NCBI GenBank assembly: GCA_041691815.1
Contig: JBEPTZ010000122.1
Location: forward strand, 1 to 13,726
DNA from: 70-18 sp041691815
GTDB taxonomy: Bacteria; Pseudomonadota; Alphaproteobacteria; Acetobacterales; Acetobacteraceae
Length of the DNA stretch: 13,726 nt
Direction of reading: 5' to 3'
This document shows, in pieces, positions 1 to 6,659 of this stretch. A model generated the notes under the pieces. It had not been told where the DNA came from and ran no database searches. It saw nothing but the letters and a program-made list of their open reading frames with translations. How positions within the stretch are numbered: the stretch's first letter is position 1; each line of letters opens with the position of its first letter. Position numbers and translations under genes: made by a program.

Positions 1-13
1 TGGTGGGTTAAGC

Positions 14-55
14 AAGGAAGCAGCGCTTTTTTGGAAAAAAGCGCGCAAAAAACTT
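14..55. repeat. AT-rich hairpin repeat, left copy
   Basis: A perfect inverted repeat with 10-bp arms (23-32 and 35-44, gcgctttttt / aaaaaagcgc) and a 2-nt gap is preceded by aaggaag (14-20) and followed by gcaaaaaactt (45-55). The same architecture, with a different stem base, recurs at 13669-13713 in the same orientation, so I treat the two as members of one dispersed repeat family. It lies downstream of the minus-strand GFA gene and could end that transcript, but there is no classical U-tract immediately after the stem on either strand. A dispersed intergenic repeat is the safer reading. Confidence 0.6.
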
Positions 56-82
56 GGTCTGGGCCTTCGGCCGGGGTGCCGG

Positions 83-475
83 CTATGGCTCGGAGCGGTG
101 GGTGGGGTCGCGATCCTGGGGGTGTTTCGTGGTGAGCGGGAAGGTCGGCAGCCAGGATTCGCGGCGGATGGTCCAGAGTTCGTAGGTTGGGGTCAACTGG
201 TCGGGGGCATCGAGCGAGCCGAGGTTGATCTCGATTTCGTCGGCGCTGCGGCCGAACACGGTGGAGCCGCAGGCTGGGCAGAAATGGCGGCCGGCATAGG
301 CGGTTGTGGCACCTTCTATGGTCACCGCGTCCTGCGGGAAGATCGCCGAGGCGTGGAACAGGGCGCCGTGATGCTTGCGGCAGTCCATGCAGTGGCAGAT
401 GCCGACGCGGTACGGGTTGCCGGCGGCGGTGATGCGGATTTTGCCGCAGAGGCAGCCGCCGGTGAACTGGGGCAT
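83..475 (-). CDS. GFA / CENP-V family zinc-binding protein
   Basis: This 130-residue protein belongs to the GFA family, named for the glutathione-dependent formaldehyde-activating enzyme Gfa of Paracoccus. It shows the full zinc-cysteine pattern: C8 and C10 (GGCLCG), C27, C29 and C32 (CHCMDC) and C66 and C69 (FCPACGS). The C-terminal part has the family's ELW..RR..WL stretch. The start is ATG at 475, with an AAGGA-type ribosome binding site about 8 nt upstream on the minus strand; the stop is TAG. Most family members have no proven substrate, and the formaldehyde role is itself doubtful for many small homologues, so only the family is called. It is a stand-alone gene, separated by about 530 bp from the next gene on its strand, and nothing links it to the transport locus. 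Confidence 0.9.
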   Translation of the reverse strand: MPQFTGGCLCGKIRITAAGNPYRVGICHCMDCRKHHGALFHASAIFPQDAVTIEGATTAYAGRHFCPACGSTVFGRSADEIEINLGSLDAPDQLTPTYELWTIRRESWLPTFPLTTKHPQDRDPTHRSEP

Positions 476-536
476 GGTGGGGTTCCTTCACGGTTGTTCA
501 TCCGGTTCGGATGTCAACGTGGCGTCAGCGCATTTG

Positions 537-551
537 TGGACCGGTGGTCCA
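537..551. promoter_or_regulatory. Short palindrome upstream of GFA gene
   Basis: TGGACC-ggt-GGTCCA is a perfect 6-bp inverted repeat with a 3-bp centre. Its place about 60 bp upstream of the minus-strand GFA start would suit an operator or promoter-proximal site. A palindrome this short also arises by chance in GC-rich DNA, so the call is tentative. Confidence 0.2.
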
Positions 552-913
552 GCATGTTTACCTCGGTGTGGTGATGAAATTTGAGGATTTTCCGGAGAAA
601 TTTCCAGCACCTGCTCGGGGGAGCCTGCCTCCGGGCGCGTGTTCCGGCAACGGCTCAGAATTACGCGCCAGGTTTGGCTGATGGTGATTCGGTTGGCATA
701 TGGGCAAGACCCTCCGGCCCTGGGCTGCCGACCATAGCTGGCTGCATCGCCCTGCCATCGAATGTCGGCCGCCCACCATCGCGTGCGGCGGTCGGCTTGT
801 TGCGGCCAACCGCGGGAAAAGCGAACGACTCAATGGCAGTCTCGGGGATGGCTGGGCTCGTTGGTGGGGACGGGATGGCGTCGACGCCGAATCCGTGACC
901 CCGATCAACGCCA

Positions 914-963
914 CACGCGACACTGGCCAGCGATGCCCTGGCATGGCTGGCCAGTGTCGCGTG
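914..963. repeat. 50-bp near-perfect palindrome
   Basis: Arms of 18 bp (914-931 cacgcgacactggccagc, 946-963 its exact complement) enclose a G/G mismatch (932/945) and a further 5-bp pairing (atgcc 933-937 with ggcat 940-944) around a 2-nt centre (ct). Forty-eight of the 50 bases are symmetric or central. It lies 41 bp past the stop of the minus-strand SelA-like gene. It could act as an RNA hairpin that ends or protects that transcript, but no U-tract follows on either strand. A mobile palindromic element of the REP type is an alternative. Confidence 0.75.
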
Positions 964-1004
964 GCCGACACCGGAGTATCGGCGGCACCTTGGCGTCAGC
1001 GCGC

Positions 1005-2219
1005 TCAGTCTGGCCAGATGAGAAGACGGCTGTCGCGGTTGGCCTCACGCTCGGCGAAGTTGGTGGCGACGCTATCGTTGGCCCGCTGGGCATGCTCCAG
1101 TTCGTCCGCCAGCCGGCCGGCGACGATCTCCGCTTCGCCAGGGTGCAGGTTGCACGGGTCCATGAAGAAGACCCCCTGCTCAAGCTCGTGGTCGCGCACG
1201 ATCACCGGCACCGGCCCCGCCGCGAGGCGGTCGGCGAGGTCCCAGGCGGTGATGCGTGCTGCCGTCCGGTCGATGGCCAGCATCAATCGGTCGAGCGGAT
1301 TGTCGGTCGGGTCGGGCATGATCGTTGCGGTGATGCCGGGGCGGCCGGCCAGGCGTTGCTGCCAGAGTTGCAGCGCCGCGGTCTCGCGGGCGCGGATTGC
1401 CGCATGGTCTCGCCGCTCCCAGGCCTCGAGTGCGGCGATGGCGCCGGCCATGCCCTCCTTCCCGACTTTCATGCCCCGGCCAATGCCGCGGTTCTGCAGA
1501 AATGCCGCGCGCACCAGCGCCTTGCTGCCGGCGACGATGCCGGCGGTCGGCCCGCCGAGGAATTTTTGCGCGGAATAGAGTGCGAGGTCGGCACCCGCCG
1601 CCAGGAAGCCGCGCAGGTCGTATTCCGAGGCAGCATCGACGATCACCGGCACATCGGCGGCATGGGCGATGGCATAGAACCGGGCCAGCGGCAGCATGCC
1701 GCACTGCACGGTATGGTGCGAGACGACGTAGACGGCGGCGGCGGTGCGCGGGCCGATGGCGCCGGCGAGCTGGTAGCCGTGGGTGCCGGTCGCCTGGCCC
1801 ACCGGCACCACCCGCGCGCCGGTCAGCCGGATGGCCTGCTCGACCGGCGCGCCGTAGGAAACCATGTGGCCGGTCTGGATCACCACCTCGTTCTTCAGCC
1901 CGGCGGTGTCCGGCAGGCGCTCGATCGCCGCCAGGTCGCTGCCGGTCATCGCCCCGGCGACGGCGAGCGAGATGGCGGCGGCGCAGGATGCGGTGATGCA
2001 GCCGGCCTCGGCGGCGCAGAGCCGCGCGATGGTGGCACTCGCCCGGCGCTGCAGGTCGTCGATCTCGACGAATTCGGTGAGGATCGCGGTGACCGCCGCC
2101 ACCGCCTCGGGCACCACGATGGAGGCGCCGAGCCCGGTCATCGTGCCCGAGACGTTGATGATCGGGCGCAGGCCGAGGCGGGCACGAATATTCGCTGCGG
2201 CGGGATTCGATACTGACAT
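1005..2219 (-). CDS. SelA-like PLP-dependent enzyme (fold type I), copy 1
   Basis: This 404-residue enzyme belongs to the PLP-dependent group that includes bacterial selenocysteine synthase SelA and D-glucosaminate-6-phosphate ammonia-lyase. The expected Schiff-base lysine is K219 in YSAQKFLGG, and the aspartate that binds the PLP ring nitrogen is D195 in VIVDAASEYD. A conserved block at residues 98-138 (LPDT.GLKNEVVIQTGH) is typical of the SelA-like ammonia-lyase group. It is unlikely to be true SelA: it is shorter than typical SelA and no selC, selB or selD is nearby. The start is ATG at 2219 with AAAGGA 8 nt upstream; the frame stays open further upstream but runs into the divergent gene. 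It is divergent from the transporter operon over a 136-bp gap and is a clear paralogue of the protein encoded at 9233-10474. A lyase, racemase or aldolase acting on an amino compound is plausible; the reaction is unknown. Confidence 0.88.
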   Translation of the reverse strand: MSVSNPAAANIRARLGLRPIINVSGTMTGLGASIVVPEAVAAVTAILTEFVEIDDLQRRASATIARLCAAEAGCITASCAAAISLAVAGAMTGSDLAAIERLPDTAGLKNEVVIQTGHMVSYGAPVEQAIRLTGARVVPVGQATGTHGYQLAGAIGPRTAAAVYVVSHHTVQCGMLPLARFYAIAHAADVPVIVDAASEYDLRGFLAAGADLALYSAQKFLGGPTAGIVAGSKALVRAAFLQNRGIGRGMKVGKEGMAGAIAALEAWERRDHAAIRARETAALQLWQQRLAGRPGITATIMPDPTDNPLDRLMLAIDRTAARITAWDLADRLAAGPVPVIVRDHELEQGVFFMDPCNLHPGEAEIVAGRLADELEHAQRANDSVATNFAEREANRDSRLLIWPD

Positions 2220-2352
2220 CCGAGGGTGTCCTTTCGCGGGCGTAGCGGTGAATGATGCTTGCCGTCGGCGCTTTGCGAGCGCAGTCTTGCGCAACCACGT
2301 TGCTGATGAAAGCCCAGGCAGCGCGGACAACAGGGAATAACGGGGAGGCAAA
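2220..2352. promoter_or_regulatory. Divergent promoter region with operator-like repeat
   Basis: This 136-bp gap separates the divergent SelA-like gene from the first binding protein gene and must carry the promoters of both unless they are read from farther away. At 2287-2303 two overlapping inverted repeats occur: TTGCGCAA (2287-2294) and GCAAC-cac-GTTGC (2291-2303). Such a site midway between divergent genes would suit one regulator controlling both, but no regulator gene is in the window and I see no convincing -35/-10 pair. Confidence 0.4.
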
Positions 2353-2355
2353 TTG

Positions 2356-3228
2356 ATGGTTGATTTTTCGCAGCGCCGCGCTCTGTTTCGTTTCGGCGGT
2401 GCCGGGCTGGCTCTCGCCGCGGCGGGCACGGCGCTTGGCGCACGCCAGGCGGCGGCACAGGCGGCGCCGTCCAGCCAGTTGCGCACGGTGCTGGATCGGG
2501 GCCACCTGATCGTCGGCACCGGCTCGACCAATCCGCCATGGCATTTCGAGGATGACAGCGGCAAGCTGACCGGCATGGACATCGCCATGGCCCGCATCCT
2601 GGCCAAGGGGCTGTTCGACGACGAGACCAAGGTGGAATACATCCGCCAGGACCCGGCGGCGCGGATTCCCAACATCACCACCGGCAAGGTGGATGTCGTC
2701 ATCCAGTTCATGACCGTCTCGGCGGCGCGCGCCCAGTTGGTGAATTTCTCGCGGCCCTACTACGTCGAGGGCGCGGCGCTGATGACGGCGCCGGCCAGCA
2801 AATGGCAGAATTACAAGGCGCTGCAGGGCGCCGGCAAGAGCGTGCGGGCCTCGGTGCTGCAGAACGTCGATGCCGACAACCTGGTGCATATGGCGTTGCC
2901 GGACGCGCAGGTGATGCAGCTGGATACCCAGGCCAATGTGATGCAGGCGGTGATCTCCAACCGCGCCGATGTGGCGGTGGTCGATGCCTCGACGGTGAAG
3001 TGGCTGGTGAAGAAGCATCCCGGCATCTACACTGATCCTGGCTTCGCCTATGAGTCGCAGCTGTACAGCGCCGCGGTGCGGCAGGGCGATTTCGACTGGC
3101 TGCACTACATCGACACCAACTTCAACGTCGCCATGCACGGCAATGCGCCGGAGATCTATACCGCGGCGTTCGAAGAGTTCTTTGGCGACACGCCGCCGGT
3201 GCAGAAGCCCGGCTTCCCGCCGTACTGA
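2356..3228 (+). CDS. Polar amino acid-type ABC transporter, binding protein
   Basis: A 290-residue periplasmic binding protein of family 3 (His/Gln/Lys-Arg-Orn type) that would deliver substrate to the permeases encoded next. The N-terminus has a Tat-like signal (QRRALFRF followed by an Ala/Gly/Leu-rich stretch, with likely cleavage after the AQA near residue 35). The mature part shows the family motif RIPNITTGKVDVV...MT...RA..V.FS.PYY, with the arginine that usually binds the ligand carboxylate, and a later ADVAVVD segment with the aspartate that usually binds the amino group. Both fit an alpha-amino acid-like ligand. ATG at 2356 is preferred; a TTG sits directly before it. GGGGAGG at 2342-2348 gives 7-nt spacing to the ATG. 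It is the first gene of the plus-strand block and is followed by a strong hairpin before the permease gene. Confidence 0.9.
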   Translation: MVDFSQRRALFRFGGAGLALAAAGTALGARQAAAQAAPSSQLRTVLDRGHLIVGTGSTNPPWHFEDDSGKLTGMDIAMARILAKGLFDDETKVEYIRQDPAARIPNITTGKVDVVIQFMTVSAARAQLVNFSRPYYVEGAALMTAPASKWQNYKALQGAGKSVRASVLQNVDADNLVHMALPDAQVMQLDTQANVMQAVISNRADVAVVDASTVKWLVKKHPGIYTDPGFAYESQLYSAAVRQGDFDWLHYIDTNFNVAMHGNAPEIYTAAFEEFFGDTPPVQKPGFPPY

Positions 3229-3249
3229 CGCGGCGACTGCTGCCTCTCC

Positions 3250-3278
3250 GCCGCGCCGGCAGCGAGTGCCGGCGCGGC
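3250..3278 (+). other. Strong intercistronic hairpin after binding protein gene
   Basis: A perfect 12-bp GC-rich stem (3250-3261 with 3267-3278, gccgcgccggca / tgccggcgcggc) encloses a 5-nt loop (gcgag). It lies 21 bp after the binding protein stop and 20 bp before the permease GTG. No U-tract follows, so it is probably not a full terminator. Hairpins between malE-malF and hisJ-hisQ in enterobacteria protect the upstream message and keep the binding protein in excess over the permease. By analogy this one may do the same. Confidence 0.7.
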
Positions 3279-3298
3279 CCTGACCGGCCGGGAGACAC

Positions 3299-3964
3299 GT
3301 GCTCTATCACCTCAATTTCTATTTCGTCTGGAAATACTTTCCGCGCCTGGAATGGGGGCTGCTGCTCAGCCTCGAACTGGCGATTGCCGGCATCGCCATC
3401 GGCATCGCGATCGGGTTGCCGCTGGCGCTGCTGATGAACGGGCGCGGCCGGTTGCTGCGCGGCGTGATCACCGCCTATGTGGAGTTCATCCGCAACACGC
3501 CGCTGCTGCTGCTGGTCTACCTGGTGTTCTACGGCGTGCCCAGCATCGGCGGTTTCGCCTATGACGCGACGACGAGCTTCGTGCTCACCATTGGCTTCTA
3601 CGCCGGCGCCTATCTGGTGGAGGTGTTCCGCGCCGGGCTGGCGGCGATCCCGAAGGGTCTGCTCGACGCCGGGCGGGCGATCGGGCTGACGCCGCTGCAA
3701 CAGGTGATCTACGTGACGCTGCCGACGATGTTCCGCATCGTGCTGCCCTCGCTCAGCAATGCGTTCATCTCGCTGTTCAAGGACACCTCGCTCGCCTCGG
3801 TGATCGCGGTGCCGGAACTGCAGTTCGGCGCCAACTGGATCTATACCAACACCTTCCGCATCGTCGAGGTCTATGCCGTGGTGACACCGATGTACCTGGC
3901 AACCGGCTATCTGCTGCTGTTCGGGCTCCGGCTGCTCGAACGGCGTTATGCGATACGGCGATGA
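3299..3964 (+). CDS. Polar amino acid-type ABC transporter, permease 1
   Basis: A 221-residue inner-membrane permease of the HisM/GlnP type. Hydrophobic segments appear near residues 20-46, 60-82, 92-112, 140-165 and 188-214. An EAA-like loop with the DAGRAIGL core (about residues 123-130) would contact the ATPase. The ENTPLLLL-type signature occurs as IRNTPLLLLVY. The start is GTG at 3299, with GGAG 4 nt upstream, a tight spacing, and no better in-frame start was seen. The C-terminal charged tail ends just upstream of the next permease start, typical of paired permeases that form a heterodimer. Confidence 0.88.
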   Translation: MLYHLNFYFVWKYFPRLEWGLLLSLELAIAGIAIGIAIGLPLALLMNGRGRLLRGVITAYVEFIRNTPLLLLVYLVFYGVPSIGGFAYDATTSFVLTIGFYAGAYLVEVFRAGLAAIPKGLLDAGRAIGLTPLQQVIYVTLPTMFRIVLPSLSNAFISLFKDTSLASVIAVPELQFGANWIYTNTFRIVEVYAVVTPMYLATGYLLLFGLRLLERRYAIRR

Positions 3965-3974
3965 GGGGCCGGCG

Positions 3975-4625
3975 ATGATCGCGGTAATGCTGCACAGCCT
4001 GCCGTTCCTGTGGCAGGGGCTGCTGGTGACACTGGAAATCTCGGCGCTGGTGGTCGTCGTCTCGCTGGTGTGGGGCGTGCTGTTCGGGGTCGGGCTGTGC
4101 TACGGGCCGCGCTGGGTCGCCTGGCCGATCCGCCTCTACAGCGACATCGTGCGCGGGTTGCCGCTGCTGACGCTGATCTTCACCATCTACTACGGGTTGC
4201 CGGTGGCGGGCGTGAAAGTCGGCAATTTCTGGGCGGCGATGATCGCGCTGGCGGCGTTCGAAACCGCGCATGTGGCGGAAGTGGCGCGCGGCGCCATCCA
4301 GTCGCTGCATCCCGGCCAGGCTGACGCCGGCAAAGCAATTGGCCTCAGTTTCCCGCAGCGCATGCTCTACGTGGTGTTTCCGCAGGCGATGCGGCGCTTC
4401 CTGCCGCCGTGGATCAACACCGTGGTGGATACCGTGAAAGGCAGCGCGCTGCTGTCGCTGGTCGGCGTGGTCGATCTGATGCTGGCGGTGCAGCAGGTGA
4501 TCGGGCGCACCTTCCGGCCGATGCCGCTGTATATTCTCGGCGCGCTGATCTACATCGCCATCAACTACGCCCTTTCCTACACCAGCCGACGATTGGAGGC
4601 GCGCTTTGCCTTTATCCGCGAATAG
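3975..4625 (+). CDS. Polar amino acid-type ABC transporter, permease 2
   Basis: A 216-residue second permease of the same type, partner of the preceding one. It has membrane segments near residues 8-42, 60-78, 86-104, 150-175 and 183-203, and an EAA-like loop with DAGKAIGLS (about residues 117-125). ATG at 3975 is chosen because AGGGG at 3964-3968 lies 6 nt ahead of it. An in-frame ATG at 3948 would add nine residues and overlap the previous gene, but it lacks a comparable site. The last 20 bases overlap the start of the ATPase gene. Confidence 0.88.
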   Translation: MIAVMLHSLPFLWQGLLVTLEISALVVVVSLVWGVLFGVGLCYGPRWVAWPIRLYSDIVRGLPLLTLIFTIYYGLPVAGVKVGNFWAAMIALAAFETAHVAEVARGAIQSLHPGQADAGKAIGLSFPQRMLYVVFPQAMRRFLPPWINTVVDTVKGSALLSLVGVVDLMLAVQQVIGRTFRPMPLYILGALIYIAINYALSYTSRRLEARFAFIRE

Positions 4626-5406
4626 CGACCCCGGCCCGCTGGTAAAGGTGCGCGACCTGACCAAGGCATTCGGCACCAACCAGGTGCTGAAGGGCGTCGA
4701 TCTCGACGTGCAGCGCGGCGAGGTGGTGTGCATCATCGGCGCCTCGGGCAGCGGCAAGACCACGCTGCTGCGCTGCATCAACCTGCTGGAAACCTATGAT
4801 GCCGGCTCGATCGAGGTGGATGGCGTCGAGGTCGGTTATCGCGGCGACGGCTCCGGCCGCCGGGCGCGCAGTGACCGCGAACTGGCGCGGATTCGTGCCG
4901 ATATCGGCATGGTGTTCCAGCTGTTCAACCTGTTTCCCCACCTGACGGCATCGGAGAACGTGATGCTCGGCCTGCGCAAGGTGCGCGGGATGGCCACCGC
5001 CGAGGCCCGCACGATGGCAGAGCACTGGCTCACCCGGGTCGGGCTCAGCGAAAAGTTCGACGCCATGCCGATCGAACTCTCCGGTGGACAGCAGCAGCGC
5101 GTCGGCATCGCCCGCGCGGTGGCGATGAACCCCAAAGTGCTGCTGCTCGACGAGATCACCTCCGCACTCGACCCCGAGTTGGTCGGCGAGGTGCTGACGG
5201 TGGTGCGCGAACTGGCGCGCGAGGGGATGACGATGATCCTGGTGACCCACGAGATGACCTTCGCGCGCGACGTGGCGACCCAGGTGGTGTTCATGGATGC
5301 CGGGCGGGTGGCGGTGCAGGGCACGCCGGCGGAAATTTTCGGCAACCAGCCACACGAACGCCTGCGCGGCTTCCTGTCGCGGATCGAGATGAAGACCTGG
5401 GCGTGA
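4606..5406 (+). CDS. Polar amino acid-type ABC transporter, ATPase
   Basis: A 266-residue ATPase of the GlnQ/HisP type that powers the importer encoded by the three preceding genes. It has Walker A GASGSGKTT (45-53), Q-loop Q105, signature LSGGQ (158-162), Walker B LLLDE ending at E183, a D-loop SALD and switch histidine H215. All catalytic residues are present, and length is normal for the family. The TTG start at 4606 is supported by GGAGG at 4595-4599 with 6-nt spacing and by the 20-bp overlap with permease 2, which suggests translational coupling. A hydrophilic insertion rich in Arg, Asp and Gly (about 79-95) lies before the Q-loop, as in other members that carry a longer Arm I. Confidence 0.92.
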   Translation: MPLSANSDPGPLVKVRDLTKAFGTNQVLKGVDLDVQRGEVVCIIGASGSGKTTLLRCINLLETYDAGSIEVDGVEVGYRGDGSGRRARSDRELARIRADIGMVFQLFNLFPHLTASENVMLGLRKVRGMATAEARTMAEHWLTRVGLSEKFDAMPIELSGGQQQRVGIARAVAMNPKVLLLDEITSALDPELVGEVLTVVRELAREGMTMILVTHEMTFARDVATQVVFMDAGRVAVQGTPAEIFGNQPHERLRGFLSRIEMKTWA

Positions 5407-5474
5407 TCTGCCAGGATCGGCCCGCGCCGGCAGAGCAGCGATGACGCGACGAACTGGCGGCAACGAGGGAACCA

Positions 5475-6572
5475 ATGGCGCGCATCGTGCTGAAGAATCT
5501 TCGGAAGCTGTACGACGAGACCGAGGCGGTGCGCGGGATCGATCTGGAGATTCCGCACGGCGAGTTCCTGGCACTGGTCGGCCCCTCCGGCTGCGGCAAG
5601 AGCACCACGCTGCGGATGATCGCCGGCCTGGAATCGATCACCTCAGGTGAGGTGATGATCGGCGACCGCGTCGTCAACAACGACCAGCCGAAAGATCGCG
5701 ACATCGCCATGGTATTCCAGAACTATGCGCTCTACCCGCATATGACGGTCTATCAGAACATGTCGTTCGGCCTGCGGCTGAAGCGGATCGTCAAAGCCGA
5801 GATCCACCAGCGGGTGTTGCAGGCCGCCGGTATCCTCAACATCACCGATCTGCTGCGGCGCCGCCCCAGGCAACTCTCCGGTGGCCAGCGCCAGCGCGTC
5901 GCGATGGGGCGCTCGATCGTGCGCAACCCGCAGGCGTTTCTGTTCGACGAACCGCTGTCCAATCTCGATGCCAAACTGCGCGTGCAGATGCGCACCCAGA
6001 TCAAGAAGCTGCATCAGCGCATCCAGACCACGGTGGTCTACGTCACCCACGATCAGATCGAGGCGATGACGCTGGCCGATCGGATCGTGGTGATGAACGC
6101 CGGCATCATCGAGCAGGTGGCCAGCCCGCAGGACATGTACGACCACCCGGCCACCAAATTCGTCGCCGGCTTCATCGGTTCGCCGGCGATGAACATGATT
6201 CCCTGCAGGCTCGAGCAGCGGGCGATGCATCTGGCGATCCGGCTGAACGACACCCACAGCCTGGACGTGCCGGCCGGCCGCAGCGCCCGCTATGCCGCCC
6301 ATGTCGGCCGCGAGATGCTGTTCGGCATCCGGCCCGAACACATCACCGAACGCCGCCAGCACACCAACCAGGCGCAGCGCGACTTTTCCGAGACAGTGCA
6401 GGTGCTGGAGCCGATGGGCGTTGACACCATGGTCTACCTGGAGATCAACGGCGAGGAAATCTCTGCCCGCGCGGCGCCGCAATCGGTCCGCCGGGTTGGC
6501 GAGGTGATGCAATTCACCATCGATATGCTGAACATGCACCTGATCGATCCGCGCACCGACTTGGTGGTGTGA
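5475..6572 (+). CDS. MalK/UgpC-type ABC transporter ATPase
   Basis: A 365-residue ATPase of the CUT1 (sugar, polyol, glycerol-phosphate) importer class. Motifs are Walker A GPSGCGKST (36-44), Q-loop Q82, LSGGQ (134-138), Walker B LFDE (D158, E159), LSNLDA D-loop and H192. The AGFIGSPAMN segment (231-240), typical of MalK/UgpC, leads into a C-terminal TOBE-like domain with GIRPEH. GAGGGA at 5465-5470 precedes the ATG by 4 nt. Its natural partners are the CUT1-type permeases and binding protein at 10471-13661, yet three enzyme genes lie between, so the second transporter is split in the operon. It follows the amino acid-type ATPase by 68 bp on the same strand. Confidence 0.92.
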   Translation: MARIVLKNLRKLYDETEAVRGIDLEIPHGEFLALVGPSGCGKSTTLRMIAGLESITSGEVMIGDRVVNNDQPKDRDIAMVFQNYALYPHMTVYQNMSFGLRLKRIVKAEIHQRVLQAAGILNITDLLRRRPRQLSGGQRQRVAMGRSIVRNPQAFLFDEPLSNLDAKLRVQMRTQIKKLHQRIQTTVVYVTHDQIEAMTLADRIVVMNAGIIEQVASPQDMYDHPATKFVAGFIGSPAMNMIPCRLEQRAMHLAIRLNDTHSLDVPAGRSARYAAHVGREMLFGIRPEHITERRQHTNQAQRDFSETVQVLEPMGVDTMVYLEINGEEISARAAPQSVRRVGEVMQFTIDMLNMHLIDPRTDLVV

Positions 6573-6593
6573 GCGCGGATCACGCGTCCGCTA

Positions 6594-6621
6594 TTGACGA
6601 TCTTCGGCCTCCGCGCATAGC
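6594..6621 (+). promoter_or_regulatory. Possible internal promoter before the M81 gene
   Basis: TTGACG (6594-6599) matches five of six consensus -35 bases. CATAGC (6616-6621), 16 bp downstream, matches only three of six -10 bases. It is one of the few TTGAC-type boxes I noticed in an intergenic part of the operon and would give a leader of about 30 nt before ATG 6660. A small stem-loop (6575-6591) lies just upstream, after the ATPase stop. If real, the enzyme genes could be transcribed apart from the first transporter. Confidence 0.3.
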
Positions 6622-6659
6622 CTCGCGGACGGCGAGACCGGCGCCGGGGGGCCGCATCG

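Larger units (their letters stand above)
476..1004. other. 529-bp region without a supported gene
   Basis: Open frames exist on both strands here, but their translations are rich in Arg, Pro, Ala and Gly, overlap one another and show no recognisable domain, so none is called. Base composition is slightly less GC-biased than in the genes. The region contains a short inverted repeat, TGGACC-ggt-GGTCCA (537-551), about 60 bp upstream of the GFA start, and the 50-bp palindrome at 914-963. It could also hold a decayed gene or a small RNA, which cannot be judged by eye. Confidence 0.6.

Noticed and set aside
23..44. Classical rho-independent terminator
   Set aside because: The T and A runs are inside the stem and no U-tract directly follows the hairpin on either strand.
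558..971. Open frames of about 100-140 codons on both strands in the gene-free region
   Set aside because: The translations are low-complexity Arg/Pro/Ala/Gly-rich, overlap each other, lack ribosome binding sites and show no domain; long open frames are expected by chance in GC-rich DNA.
762..2216. Long plus-strand open frame antisense to the SelA-like gene (484 codons)
   Set aside because: It is the shadow of the minus-strand gene, whose translation has intact PLP motifs; the plus-strand translation is His/Arg/Gly/Asp-rich without a domain.
1005..2219. True SelA (selenocysteine synthase)
   Set aside because: The protein is shorter than typical SelA, no selB, selC or selD is nearby, it has a close paralogue in a transport operon, and the SelA-like group contains many non-selenium enzymes.
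4606..5406. Walker B variant DEITSALD instead of DEPTSALD as a defective ATPase
   Set aside because: Ile, Val or Pro at this place is tolerated in amino acid-type ATPases; the catalytic Asp, Glu and His residues are present.
5407..5434. Stem tctgcc/ggcaga after the amino acid-type ATPase gene
   Set aside because: Only 6 bp of pairing around a 16-nt loop; too weak to call.
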